From NCBI GenBank assembly GCA_030680235.1, contig JAUXWQ010000064.1, positions 1-64,000 on the forward strand: 64,000 bases of DNA. Reading direction: 5' to 3'. Positions 53,248-61,809 of the stretch are shown here, piece by piece. The notes under the pieces were generated by a model. It made no database searches. It worked only from the letters and a program-made list of their open reading frames with translations, and was not told where the DNA came from. This DNA comes from Coxiellaceae bacterium. Its GTDB lineage: Bacteria; Pseudomonadota; Gammaproteobacteria; Coxiellales; Coxiellaceae. The number at the start of each line of letters is the position of its first letter. Position 1 is the stretch's first letter. Made by a program: the position numbers and the translations under genes.

Positions 53248-54420
53248 TCAAATAAAAAAATATTTTTTAATGCCCAGTTCCCAAGGGTATACTGTTATTT
53301 TACCGAACTGTTTCGGATAGGGATCGCGACTCAAACAAATAGATTCGCATTCGCCAAAATCATTTGATAAAGTTTTCAATGTTGTTAAATGACGTTCTTC
53401 AACATTATCTGTGCTTTTTATTTCAATAAATAAAATTTTCTCACCGGGGCGTTCAACAACAAGATCAATTTCTGCATCATCTTTTGTGCTTAAATAAGAA
53501 AAACGATAGTTGCGATGACAGTACCGTGCCAATTGCATACATTGATTAATAATAAAATGTTCAAAAGCTTGACCATAGGCATTGGTCTTTTCCGATAAAG
53601 GAATTTCAATCAATCCTTTTAATGTTCTCGTAACACCGGTATCGAAGTAATAAAATTTAGGTTTTTTGCTTAAGCGTTTTCGAAAAGAATGTTGAAATGG
53701 TTGCAGAAAATAACCAATCAAGGTGTCTTCTAGTATTGAAAAATAATCTTTAACCGCAGCGTCGGAAACACCAACATCTCTTGCGATATTAGAAAAATTA
53801 ATAACAGATCCATTTGCTTGTGCGGCTATTTCTAAAAAATAGCGAAAAGGTTCTAGTTCACGTATCCATTTTTCAGCCCAAATTTCTTCTTTCAAATACA
53901 AATTGGTATAGGATTCTAAAAATAATTGTTTATCAAGATCAGTCGTGAATTCAATTGTTTTCGGTAAAAGGCCATAGTGCAATGCATGGGATAAATTGAA
54001 TTTTTCACCAAGCTCAATAAAGGTGAATGGATATAAATTAAAAAGTAAGGCTCTGCCTGCTAATAAATTGGCACCCCCTTTTTTTAATCGTTTGGCACTA
54101 GAACCTGTGAGAATGAAATGTTTATCGGTTGTTTCAATAAGGTGGTGTACGATATCCAGTAATTTCGGTAATTTTTGAATTTCATCGATAACAATATGTG
54201 TTTGTGTTTTTGGCAAGGCTTTTGCAATTGCTATTAGCGAGTCCGGATTTCTAGCAAAACGATTCTCTGTACTGGCTTCTAGCAGATTAATGTATAAAGC
54301 ATTTTTGAGCCAAGCACTATTATTGAGCAGCGTTGTTTTTCCTGTGCCACGAGCGCCAAACAAGAAAAAACTATGTTTTTCAGGCAGTTGAATGAGTCTT
54401 GATAACATATTGTACGCCAT
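53248..54420 (-). CDS. AAA_14/DUF4143 ATPase
   Basis: 390 residues. FFLFGARGTGKTTLLNNSAW is Walker A, THIVIDEIQKLPKLLDIVHH Walker B, FILTGSSAKRLKKGGANLLA sensor 1; the C-terminal DUF4143 part has a nuclease-like core (DAEIDLVVERPGEKILFIEI-K). These proteins are widespread, often in toxin-antitoxin-like or mobile contexts, with unknown function. Two ATGs (54420, 54408) are possible; neither has a Shine-Dalgarno. Confidence 0.85.
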   Translation of the reverse strand: MAYNMLSRLIQLPEKHSFFLFGARGTGKTTLLNNSAWLKNALYINLLEASTENRFARNPDSLIAIAKALPKTQTHIVIDEIQKLPKLLDIVHHLIETTDKHFILTGSSAKRLKKGGANLLAGRALLFNLYPFTFIELGEKFNLSHALHYGLLPKTIEFTTDLDKQLFLESYTNLYLKEEIWAEKWIRELEPFRYFLEIAAQANGSVINFSNIARDVGVSDAAVKDYFSILEDTLIGYFLQPFQHSFRKRLSKKPKFYYFDTGVTRTLKGLIEIPLSEKTNAYGQAFEHFIINQCMQLARYCHRNYRFSYLSTKDDAEIDLVVERPGEKILFIEIKSTDNVEERHLTTLKTLSNDFGECESICLSRDPYPKQFGKITVYPWELGIKKYFFI

Positions 54421-54457
54421 TTTCTATGTAATATATAGAAATTGTACGCCATTTTCT
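54409..54457. promoter_or_regulatory. Direct repeats overlapping the ATPase start codon
   Basis: ATTGTACGCCATTTTCT occurs at 54409..54425 (covering the start codon at 54420) and at 54441..54457, 32 bases apart (three helical turns), with an imperfect palindrome TTTCTATGTAATATATAGAAA between. Looks like an operator for auto-regulation. Confidence 0.45.
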
Positions 54458-54480
54458 GATTTTTTTATATAAAATGCCGC

Positions 54481-54936
54481 CTACTTATGAGACTCAATCG
54501 CCAATAGTTTTTCTTTATGACCCAGTCCAGCAGAATAACCACCGATTTTACCAGAGGCATAAATAACGCGATGACAGGGAATAAAGATACATAAAGGATT
54601 TTTGCCATTGGCATTGCCAACAGCGCGCACAGCATTGGGTTGTTCGATTATTCTTGCGATCGTTTGATAACTATAGGTTTCGCCGTAAGGAATGGTGAGT
54701 AGTGCATCCCAGACACGTTTTTGAAAAACAGTGCCTTCTGGGTTAAGGGGTAGATCAAAATTCTGTAGCTTTCTTTGAAAGTAGAGGCGCAATTGCCCGC
54801 ATGCTTCTTGTAATACAGGAGATTTTTTTTCAGATACGTTTTTTTCTTGCGTCCAGTTACAATAGGTAAGTTCGTCATCTGTTGCACAGAGTTTAAGATT
54901 CCCAGTAGGCGTTGAAATAATGGCGATATGGGTCAT
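54481..54936 (-). CDS. ogt: Methylated-DNA-protein-cysteine methyltransferase
   Basis: 151 residues. Active site IPCHRVIYASGKIGGYSAGL with the acceptor Cys; RVWDALLTIPYGETYSYQTI and RAVGNANGKNPLCIF are the DNA-binding helices and Asn hinge. Removes alkyl groups from O6-guanine in a suicide reaction. Length fits Ogt rather than the bifunctional Ada. Confidence 0.95.
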   Translation of the reverse strand: MTHIAIISTPTGNLKLCATDDELTYCNWTQEKNVSEKKSPVLQEACGQLRLYFQRKLQNFDLPLNPEGTVFQKRVWDALLTIPYGETYSYQTIARIIEQPNAVRAVGNANGKNPLCIFIPCHRVIYASGKIGGYSAGLGHKEKLLAIESHK

Positions 54937-55014
54937 AAAAAATCCTACTTTTTGGCTGACGACACAATAACACCCAATAATAAAAACGCAATACTGTATT
55001 TTTAAGAAGATGCT

Positions 55015-58000
55015 ATGCGAATTGAATCTCTGTTAAAAAAAGCTGCTGAAAAATATACAGATGCTCCTGCATTGTCGGAATGGAATGGTTTGTTATGGCG
55101 AGAAATCAGTTATGCTTCATTATTTGATAAGGCAAACCTATTTTGTGAAGCATTGCAAAAGCGCGATGTAAAACAAGGTGAACGTATTGTACTCATTGCA
55201 CATAATCAAATTACGGCATTTATTTCATTGATCGGTATTTGGTTGGCACGTGCAACAGCAGTGTTGATTGATCCGGATTTGCCTTTATCTGCGCTGGAAG
55301 ATCAAATAATGATTTCCGATTCGCGCATTGTTATTATTGAAAAAGAAAAATATGCTGAATTAGAAAATATTTTATACGTCGATTATTGCGTGCTAATAGA
55401 TAACATTTCCTTGGCATGGCAGCATAAAAATAACTTACGTTCAACAACAGTTGATCAGGACTGTTCAGAAAAAATTGCAACCTTGCTTTTTACTTCAGGC
55501 ACAACGGGTTCTTATAAAGCAGTCATGTTAACGCATGATAATTATTTATATTTAAATGATTGTTATCAGGAGTATGTCTCAGGCTTTGAAAAAAAATGTT
55601 TAATGACAGTTTTACCTTTTTTTCATGTGGCTGGCTTATTCACGAGTTTTTTACAACCTTTATTTGTTGGTGGAAATAGCGTCTTTTTTAAATATTTCAG
55701 TGTTGAGGCATTACAGCAAGCTTTTTTAAAATATCATCCTGATGTGTTGGTTGCTGTGCCACGTTTGTTAGAAGTTTTTGATAAAAAATTACAAGCAATA
55801 GTACGTGAAAAAGGGTTTTTTAATAGAGTTTTTTTTAAAGTAATATTAAACGTATCGTATTACTCCCAGCGTTTTTTTAATGTAAATAGGGGTAGTTTTT
55901 TATTTAAACCACTACATGAAAAACTGGGTGGAAAATTAACGAAAATTTTCACGGGATCCGCTGTTTTACCTGCCATTATTCAAAAACGTTTTTTAGCGTA
56001 TGGATTTGAACTGTTATGTTCATATGGTTTAACAGAAACTTGTGGCCCTATTACTTTTTCAACCAGTAAAACACGATTTATTGCTCAGAATGTTGGTCGA
56101 TGTGTTGATAAAAAAGCGTTGTGGGTCGATAAAAATGAAGAGATAATTTATCGTGGACCTGCTTTAATGAAAGGGTATTTTCGTGATGATGCTTCAACAA
56201 AGCAGGCGATAACTAACGGATATTTTCATACGCGAGATTTAGGTAGGCTTGATTCAGCATATAATTTAAAGATTATTGGGCGTATCAATGAGTTGATTGT
56301 TTTTTCAGATGGAAAAAAATCAATGCCAGTACACATTGAGAATCAATATAAGTTAGTAGAAAATATCCAAGAATTTTGTGTCTTTAGTGCAATCGTTGAT
56401 AATACAACTGCAGCAGTATTGGCTTTTGTTCCCTTAGAAAATACGGACAGCTCAAAAACAAAACAGCGCCTTTTTCAGCGCGCCTCGGAATTAAAATCAC
56501 CTTATCGCATTTCTGATGTAATGATTGTTGATCAATTACCGCGATCAAATACATTAAAAATTAAGCGTTATTTATTAACTGAAAAATATAATGATCAAAA
56601 AAAAGAGGAAAAAATAGCAAATAAAAGCGATATTTTTGACTATACACTATCTGAAATAATGGCTTGCTTCTGTGAAGTATTGCCTGATAAAAAAAATAAT
56701 ATGACAAAAGATATTACCTTCGCAGAATTAGGTGTTGATTCTTTTCATGCAGTACAATTAACCAATGCGCTTAATAAAAAATTTCATTTGTCGTTAGCAC
56801 CAACGGTATTTTGGTTTGCACACACTATTTCTGATCTGTATGCCCATATAGGTGGAAAAATGTCTGCGGAGACAATAACAGTTACGCATAAAAAAACACA
56901 TAAAGTAGCGATTGTTGCGATGGAATGTGCTTTTCCAGGCGCTGCAACTATTGATGCGTATTGGGAAAACATGCTGGATGGAAAAGATGCCATTGTCGAC
57001 ATTCCAGCCTCACGATGGAATAATTCGGAATATTATGACGATTATGCATTAGCACCGGGAAAAACAAATTCTCGTCATGGCGGGTTTATTGATTTATGTG
57101 AAAATTTTCCGGGTGAGCTTTTTGGATTAAAAAATCGTGTTATAGCGTCCATGGATCCACAGCAAAAAATATTATTATTAATGGTTAAAAAGTTATTTGA
57201 AAAATTTCCCATTGATGAAAAAACAAAGAAAAAAACAGGTTTTTATTTGGGTGGCGGATTCCCAGACTATATGCTTCATTTAACGCGTCTATTCTCACCT
57301 GAGAAAATTAATCCTTACTCTGGGATTGGGATGGCTGATTTTTCTTCTATTGCACGCATTTCTTATCATTTTGGATTAGAAGGCCCTGCAATTCTGATTA
57401 AAACAGCTTGTTCCTCTTCATTGGTTGCAGTACATCAGGCGGTTCGCGCTTTACAAACAGGAGATTGTGATTTTGCAATTGCAGGCGGTATCAATTTAGT
57501 TTTATCTCCAGATATTAGCGTTTCTTTAACAAAAGGGGGATTTTTATCGCCTGATGGACGCTGCAAATCTTTTGACGCTACTGCAAATGGATATGTCCGA
57601 TCAGAAGGATGTGGCTTATTATTATTAAAAAATTATGATGATGCAGTACGTGATGGAGATAACATTTTAAGTGTGATTATTGGATCTGCTATTAATCAAG
57701 ATGGTGCGAGTAATGGCATTACTGCGCCAAGTGGAAAAGCGCAAGCGCGCTGTTATGAATTGGCATTAGAAAATGCAGGTATTTCTGCAGATCAAGTGCA
57801 GTATGTAGAAGCCCATGGTAGTGGTACACAATTGGGTGATGCCATTGAAATGCAGTCACTACAATTTGTATATGATAAAAATCGTCAGTCAGACTTACAT
57901 GTTGGCGCAGTAAAATCGATGATTGGTCATTGTGAATCTGCGGCAGGTATCGCAGGATTAATTAAAACCATTTGTGTGTTGCAGCATCAAAAAATACCAC

Positions 58001-58164
58001 CAAACCTTCATTACCATGCGCCAAATCCAAATATTTCGTTTCTTAACTCAAAGATTGTTTTACCCGATAAAATCACTTATTTTAAAAATCCATGTGATTA
58101 TGCTGCTGTTAGTTCTTTTGGTGTTGCTGGTACAAATGCTCACATGATCTTAACGCGTTGTTAA
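55015..58164 (+). CDS. AMP-dependent acyl ligase - ACP - ketosynthase protein (incomplete PKS-like module)
   Basis: 1049 residues. Adenylation domain 1..500 (ATLLFTSGTTGSYKAVMLTH, SYGLTETCG, terminal lysine in SNTLKIKRYL). Acyl carrier about 545..610 with phosphopantetheine site LGVDSFHAV (Ser576). Ketosynthase 620..1049 with the complete triad: Cys799 (TACSSS), His934 (EAHGSGT), His972 (GHCESAAG). The protein ends right after the KS; there is no acyltransferase, reductase or thioesterase and no second carrier in this window. It could load an activated acid and elongate it once with a trans-acting AT, or supply an acyl starter to another enzyme. A link to the NRPS 33 kb away is only a possibility. 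Confidence 0.85.
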   Translation: MRIESLLKKAAEKYTDAPALSEWNGLLWREISYASLFDKANLFCEALQKRDVKQGERIVLIAHNQITAFISLIGIWLARATAVLIDPDLPLSALEDQIMISDSRIVIIEKEKYAELENILYVDYCVLIDNISLAWQHKNNLRSTTVDQDCSEKIATLLFTSGTTGSYKAVMLTHDNYLYLNDCYQEYVSGFEKKCLMTVLPFFHVAGLFTSFLQPLFVGGNSVFFKYFSVEALQQAFLKYHPDVLVAVPRLLEVFDKKLQAIVREKGFFNRVFFKVILNVSYYSQRFFNVNRGSFLFKPLHEKLGGKLTKIFTGSAVLPAIIQKRFLAYGFELLCSYGLTETCGPITFSTSKTRFIAQNVGRCVDKKALWVDKNEEIIYRGPALMKGYFRDDASTKQAITNGYFHTRDLGRLDSAYNLKIIGRINELIVFSDGKKSMPVHIENQYKLVENIQEFCVFSAIVDNTTAAVLAFVPLENTDSSKTKQRLFQRASELKSPYRISDVMIVDQLPRSNTLKIKRYLLTEKYNDQKKEEKIANKSDIFDYTLSEIMACFCEVLPDKKNNMTKDITFAELGVDSFHAVQLTNALNKKFHLSLAPTVFWFAHTISDLYAHIGGKMSAETITVTHKKTHKVAIVAMECAFPGAATIDAYWENMLDGKDAIVDIPASRWNNSEYYDDYALAPGKTNSRHGGFIDLCENFPGELFGLKNRVIASMDPQQKILLLMVKKLFEKFPIDEKTKKKTGFYLGGGFPDYMLHLTRLFSPEKINPYSGIGMADFSSIARISYHFGLEGPAILIKTACSSSLVAVHQAVRALQTGDCDFAIAGGINLVLSPDISVSLTKGGFLSPDGRCKSFDATANGYVRSEGCGLLLLKNYDDAVRDGDNILSVIIGSAINQDGASNGITAPSGKAQARCYELALENAGISADQVQYVEAHGSGTQLGDAIEMQSLQFVYDKNRQSDLHVGAVKSMIGHCESAAGIAGLIKTICVLQHQKIPPNLHYHAPNPNISFLNSKIVLPDKITYFKNPCDYAAVSSFGVAGTNAHMILTRC

Positions 58165-58296
58165 TTAAAAAGTTTTATCATTCACACCATCAATGGTCAT
58201 TATCAACACTATCAATTTTACAAGTCCAAAGTGGGAGAGAATAATCTTCTCAAAGATCATCTATACTATTAAATATATAAAATGAGGGGTTTAATC

Positions 58297-59274
58297 ATGA
58301 GTAGAATTTTTCCAAGGGTTAATGAAAGCGCTGTAGCGTTTTTACGTAGTGGTTATGCCAATGCTATTGACGCGTTATCAGAAGAAATAAAGACAAAACA
58401 AGCAGAATTAGCAAGATTAGAAGAAGAAATGACGTCGGATAGTGCTAAAGTGATGGTGTTGCCTAATGAAAGTCAGGTTTTGTTAGATAGATCGAATATT
58501 GCTGAACTTAGACGCGATACTATACGTCTTGAGACGCAAAAAAATTCTTTTTTAGAAAAGCAGAGAGTTCTTGATGAAAATCTTAATGAATTGATTTCTA
58601 TGGCTGATGAGAGAGCAAGAAATACGACGCTACCTAGCTTAAAAATGCGTGATTTTTTGAATATTGCACAGAATATTTTGAAATTATCGGGCCCAGCCTT
58701 TATGGTTTATGCGCATAAAGATGAACATCCGCGCGCCAATATATTAGGTCCTGTTTTCATGAATGGTATTATTTTATCGGGGGTTGTCGGTTCATTGTTA
58801 CCCTATGCTAAAAACTATGAAGGAATGTCTCAATCGACTATAACAGTCTTAGATACTGTATCGAAAAAATTAATGGAAAAAGTAGCGCCATCCCTGGGAA
58901 TGATCACCTCATTTTTAATGTTGGGACAAATGACGATGGCTGCAACATTAAATTTCGTTATAATCTCAGCATTAATAGCTTTTTCTTTGCCGGCAATGTT
59001 CCAGATCGTTGCGGGGGATGAAATGGTGAAGCGATTTGGGCCTGATCCTTATGGTATTGCTATGAAAGCCATTGAGCTTTCAGCATTAAGTTTATTTGCT
59101 TTTGCAACGGCGGTAGGGATGAAAGAAGATCCTTATTTAAAATATCAAATGGTGGGTGTTTCTGTATTATTATTTGATACCGCTGTTGGTATTGGTAAGC
59201 ATATCAGTAAAATCGTACAGGCTTCTAATGAGCCAGAACAAGGCCGTCAGTTAGGCGATACAGGCATTAATTGA
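58297..59274 (+). CDS. Coiled-coil and multi-pass membrane protein, unknown function
   Basis: 325 residues. Residues about 15..110 form a long charged coiled coil (EEIKTKQAELARLEEEMTSD, IAELRRDTIRLETQKNSFLE). About 140..305 contain five hydrophobic segments (GPVFMNGIILSGVVGSLLPY, LNFVIISALIAFSLPAMF, IELSALSLFAFATAVGM). The soluble tail is NEPEQGRQLGDTGIN. Start ATG 58297 has GAGGGG seven bases upstream; ATG 58282 lies before that site. Coiled coil plus membrane segments is common in Dot/Icm effectors, but there is no direct evidence here. Confidence 0.6.
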   Translation: MSRIFPRVNESAVAFLRSGYANAIDALSEEIKTKQAELARLEEEMTSDSAKVMVLPNESQVLLDRSNIAELRRDTIRLETQKNSFLEKQRVLDENLNELISMADERARNTTLPSLKMRDFLNIAQNILKLSGPAFMVYAHKDEHPRANILGPVFMNGIILSGVVGSLLPYAKNYEGMSQSTITVLDTVSKKLMEKVAPSLGMITSFLMLGQMTMAATLNFVIISALIAFSLPAMFQIVAGDEMVKRFGPDPYGIAMKAIELSALSLFAFATAVGMKEDPYLKYQMVGVSVLLFDTAVGIGKHISKIVQASNEPEQGRQLGDTGIN

Positions 59275-59287
59275 TTTTAAAGTGCAT

Positions 59288-59313
59288 AAAAAAGAGCCTG
59301 TTGGCTCTTTTTT
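59288..59313. terminator. Bidirectional rho-independent terminator
   Basis: AAAAAAGAGCC (59288..59298), loop TGTT, GGCTCTTTTTT (59303..59313). Serves both the membrane-protein gene and the convergent msrBA gene. Confidence 0.9.
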
Positions 59314-59320
59314 AGGATAC

Positions 59321-60187
59321 TTAAAATCTTTTTACATGTTGATGACAATAGGGCGCTTGTTTTGTTTTTTCATAATACCGTTGATGGTCTTCTTCAGCAG
59401 GCCAAAATATTGAAACGGGTTTTATTTTCGTCGTAATTTCATAATTTTTTTCTATTAATAAACAAATCGTTTTTTCGGCAATCATTCTTTGCGTGTCATT
59501 AAAATAATAAAGTCGACTTAAATATTGTGATCCACGATCAGGGCCTTGGCCATTTTGTTGTGTGGGATCGTGAATTTCCATGAAGTAGTAAATTAGATCT
59601 TCATACGATAGTAGTGTCGTATCGAATACAATTCGAACGGCCTCAACATGGCCCGTTGTCTGTGAACATACTTGAAAATAGGTGGGATAGGATGTATCGC
59701 CTTCTGTATAACCCACTTCTGTAAGTAGCACACCCTTTAATGATTGCAATAGATGTTGCACACCCCAAAAGCAACCGCCAGCAACAATAGCTTCCTCTGT
59801 TTGTGTTACGGTGAGACTGGGGACAAATTCAAGTGAACAAGAATTCACACAATGACGGGTATTTTTTGTTGTCAATTGTTCACCATGAAATACATGCCCT
59901 AAGTGTGCAGCACATTGTCCACAGACAATTTCAGTGCGTATGCCATCTTGATCTGGCATTGCTTTGACATTATTTTTAATGCTGTCATCAAAACTTGGCC
60001 ATCCACAACTGGCGTGAAATTGATTATTTGCTCGAAATAGTGCAATGCCGCAACCACGACACAGATAGGTTCCATTTTCAGTGTGATTGCAGTATTTCCC
60101 TGAAAAAGGTTTTTCAGTGTGTTTGTCTTTTAAAATAGCCAGTATATCGGGTGACAGAGCAGCGTATTTATCAGTATTGTTTTTCAT
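59321..60187 (-). CDS. msrBA: Bifunctional methionine sulfoxide reductase MsrB-MsrA
   Basis: 288 residues. MsrB first (about 10..128): GTYLCRGCGIALF and IVCGQCAAHLGHVFHGE bind zinc; HASCGWPSFDDSI; catalytic Cys in RHCVNSCSLEF. MsrA second (about 134..288): AGGCFWGVQHLLQ with the catalytic Cys, GYTEGDTSYPTYFQVCSQTT, GHVEAVRIVFD, then DRGSQYLSRLYY. Repairs both sulfoxide forms; no signal peptide. Start ATG 60187; GTG 60190 is possible. Confidence 0.95.
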   Translation of the reverse strand: MKNNTDKYAALSPDILAILKDKHTEKPFSGKYCNHTENGTYLCRGCGIALFRANNQFHASCGWPSFDDSIKNNVKAMPDQDGIRTEIVCGQCAAHLGHVFHGEQLTTKNTRHCVNSCSLEFVPSLTVTQTEEAIVAGGCFWGVQHLLQSLKGVLLTEVGYTEGDTSYPTYFQVCSQTTGHVEAVRIVFDTTLLSYEDLIYYFMEIHDPTQQNGQGPDRGSQYLSRLYYFNDTQRMIAEKTICLLIEKNYEITTKIKPVSIFWPAEEDHQRYYEKTKQAPYCHQHVKRF

Positions 60188-60322
60188 CACTCAGTAGGCG
60201 CTCATGTTAACTGCTTGCAATGCAATTTCATAATCAGAATACATGACTATTTTCTTATCGACAATTTTTAGATTATCCATTAGCATGATCTTCGAACTTT
60301 GGCACCCTAACAGAGAGTAAGT

Positions 60323-60601
60323 ATGGAGGCTGTGAATCGCATTTTGGTGGTTTGTATAGGGAATATTTGTAGAAGTCCAGCAGCAGAAGGTTTTTTTAAA
60401 GAAGCCTTTCAAAAAAACAATATCGCTTGTCGTGTGGACTCTGCAGGTCTTTCAGCCATGGTTGGTCATGAAGCTGATTTAGCTGTTCGTGACATTATGT
60501 TAGAAGATAATCACATTAATTTATCATCTCATCGCGCAAAGCAGTTAACTGAAGAAATGATACTACAGCATGACTTAATTTTAACAATGGATTTTTCATG
60601 A
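60323..60601 (+). pseudogene. Low-molecular-weight protein tyrosine phosphatase, C-terminally truncated
   Basis: 92 codons. RILVVCIGNICRSPAAEGFF is the intact P-loop (CxxxxxRS). The family is about 145 to 155 residues; here the frame ends after HDLILTMDFS. The general-acid DPY/DP loop and last helices are absent and not found in other frames downstream, where a 15-base tandem repeat (60628..60657) begins. Probably inactive. Its neighbour is a UDP-sugar epimerase, the usual setting for Wzb-type phosphatases in capsule loci. Confidence 0.75.
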
Positions 60602-60627
60602 ATATGATGGTTGCACCAGGTCTTGGA

Positions 60628-60657
60628 TATTATAAATATAGGTATTATAAGTACAGG
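60628..60657. repeat. Two-copy 15-base tandem repeat
   Basis: TATTATAAATATAGG followed by TATTATAAGTACAGG, 13/15 identical, between the truncated phosphatase and the epimerase start. Possibly a scar of the deletion that shortened the phosphatase. Confidence 0.5.
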
Positions 60658-60667
60658 CATAAAGTTT

Positions 60668-61687
60668 ATGAAAAATAATGTTGTATTGGTTACAGGTGCC
60701 GCTGGTTTCATTGGCTTCCATTTATCAAATGCTTTATTAGAACGTGGAAATATTGTTATAGGTATTGATAATCTTAATGATTATTATGATGTCAATTTAA
60801 AATTAGCACGTTTAGAAAAATTAAAATTATTTTCAAGCTTTACATTTTATCAGTGTGATTTAGTCGACAAAAATAGTCTGGTTGATATTTTTAAAAAAAA
60901 TGCAATTTCAGGGGTTGTGAATTTAGCTGCACAAGCGGGTGTGCGATATTCTATTGACCATCCTGATATTTATGTTCAATCAAATGTGGTTGGCTTTTTA
61001 AATATTTTAGAATGTTGTCGACATTATCATGTTGAACATTTGGTTTATGCATCTACGAGCTCAGTGTATGGTGCGCATACAAATCAACCTTTTTCAGAGC
61101 ATGATCATGTCGATCATCCAATGACATTATATGCAGCAACCAAAAAATCGAATGAGTTGATGGCACATGCTTATGCAAGTTTATATCAATTGCCTGTTAC
61201 TGGATTGCGCTTTTTTACGGTATATGGTCCTTGGGGCCGTCCTGATATGGCTTTATTTTTATTTACAAAAAACATACTGGACAATAAGCCAATTAATGTG
61301 TTTAACCATGGAAAAATGGTTCGAGATTTTACTTATGTAGATGATATTGTCTCTGGCATTATATTAGCATTAGATAATCCTGCTAAACCCAATTTAGCCT
61401 GGGATGGAAAAGCACCAGATTCTGCAAGTAGCTACGCACCTTATCGTATTTATAATATTGGTAATAATAAGCCTGAGCAGTTAATGCATTATATTCATGC
61501 CATTGAAAATGCTTTGGGAAAAAAAGCAATTTATAATTACTTGCCCATGCAAATGGGTGATGTTCCTGAAACACATGCAGATATTCGTTTGCTTAATCAG
61601 GATGTGGGGTATTTACCTTCTACTTCAATTGAAACTGGCGTAAGAAATTTTGTGAATTGGTATGGTGATTATTATAAAACGGTTTGA
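60668..61687 (+). CDS. UDP-glucuronate 4-epimerase-like NAD-dependent epimerase
   Basis: 339 residues. [20 protein letters not shown] binds [60 protein letters not shown] (Tyr/Lys pair) and [15 protein letters not shown] are diagnostic of the UDP-GlcA/UDP-GalA epimerases used for capsule or O-antigen sugars. Start ATG 60668; the frame opens upstream at 60611 but the Rossmann motif favours 60668. Confidence 0.9.
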   Translation: MKNNVVLVTGAAGFIGFHLSNALLERGNIVIGIDNLNDYYDVNLKLARLEKLKLFSSFTFYQCDLVDKNSLVDIFKKNAISGVVNLAAQAGVRYSIDHPDIYVQSNVVGFLNILECCRHYHVEHLVYASTSSVYGAHTNQPFSEHDHVDHPMTLYAATKKSNELMAHAYASLYQLPVTGLRFFTVYGPWGRPDMALFLFTKNILDNKPINVFNHGKMVRDFTYVDDIVSGIILALDNPAKPNLAWDGKAPDSASSYAPYRIYNIGNNKPEQLMHYIHAIENALGKKAIYNYLPMQMGDVPETHADIRLLNQDVGYLPSTSIETGVRNFVNWYGDYYKTV

Positions 61688-61762
61688 TTTTCTGAGCTTA
61701 TTTTTGAATCAAGTGGAATCTGCACTGTATGTAGATTCAAAATATGTTTTCGAATGTATTGC

Positions 61763-61792
61763 AGTAGAGACGCAATAAATTGCGTCTCTACT
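61763..61792. terminator. 30-base palindrome between convergent genes
   Basis: AGTAGAGACGCAAT (61763..61776), AA, ATTGCGTCTCTACT (61779..61792): 14-base perfect arms with a two-base centre. No T-run follows, so termination is uncertain; the sequence resembles dispersed GTAGAGACG-type palindromes of other bacteria. Confidence 0.55.
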
Positions 61793-61809
61793 GATAAATC
61801 TACACTTAA

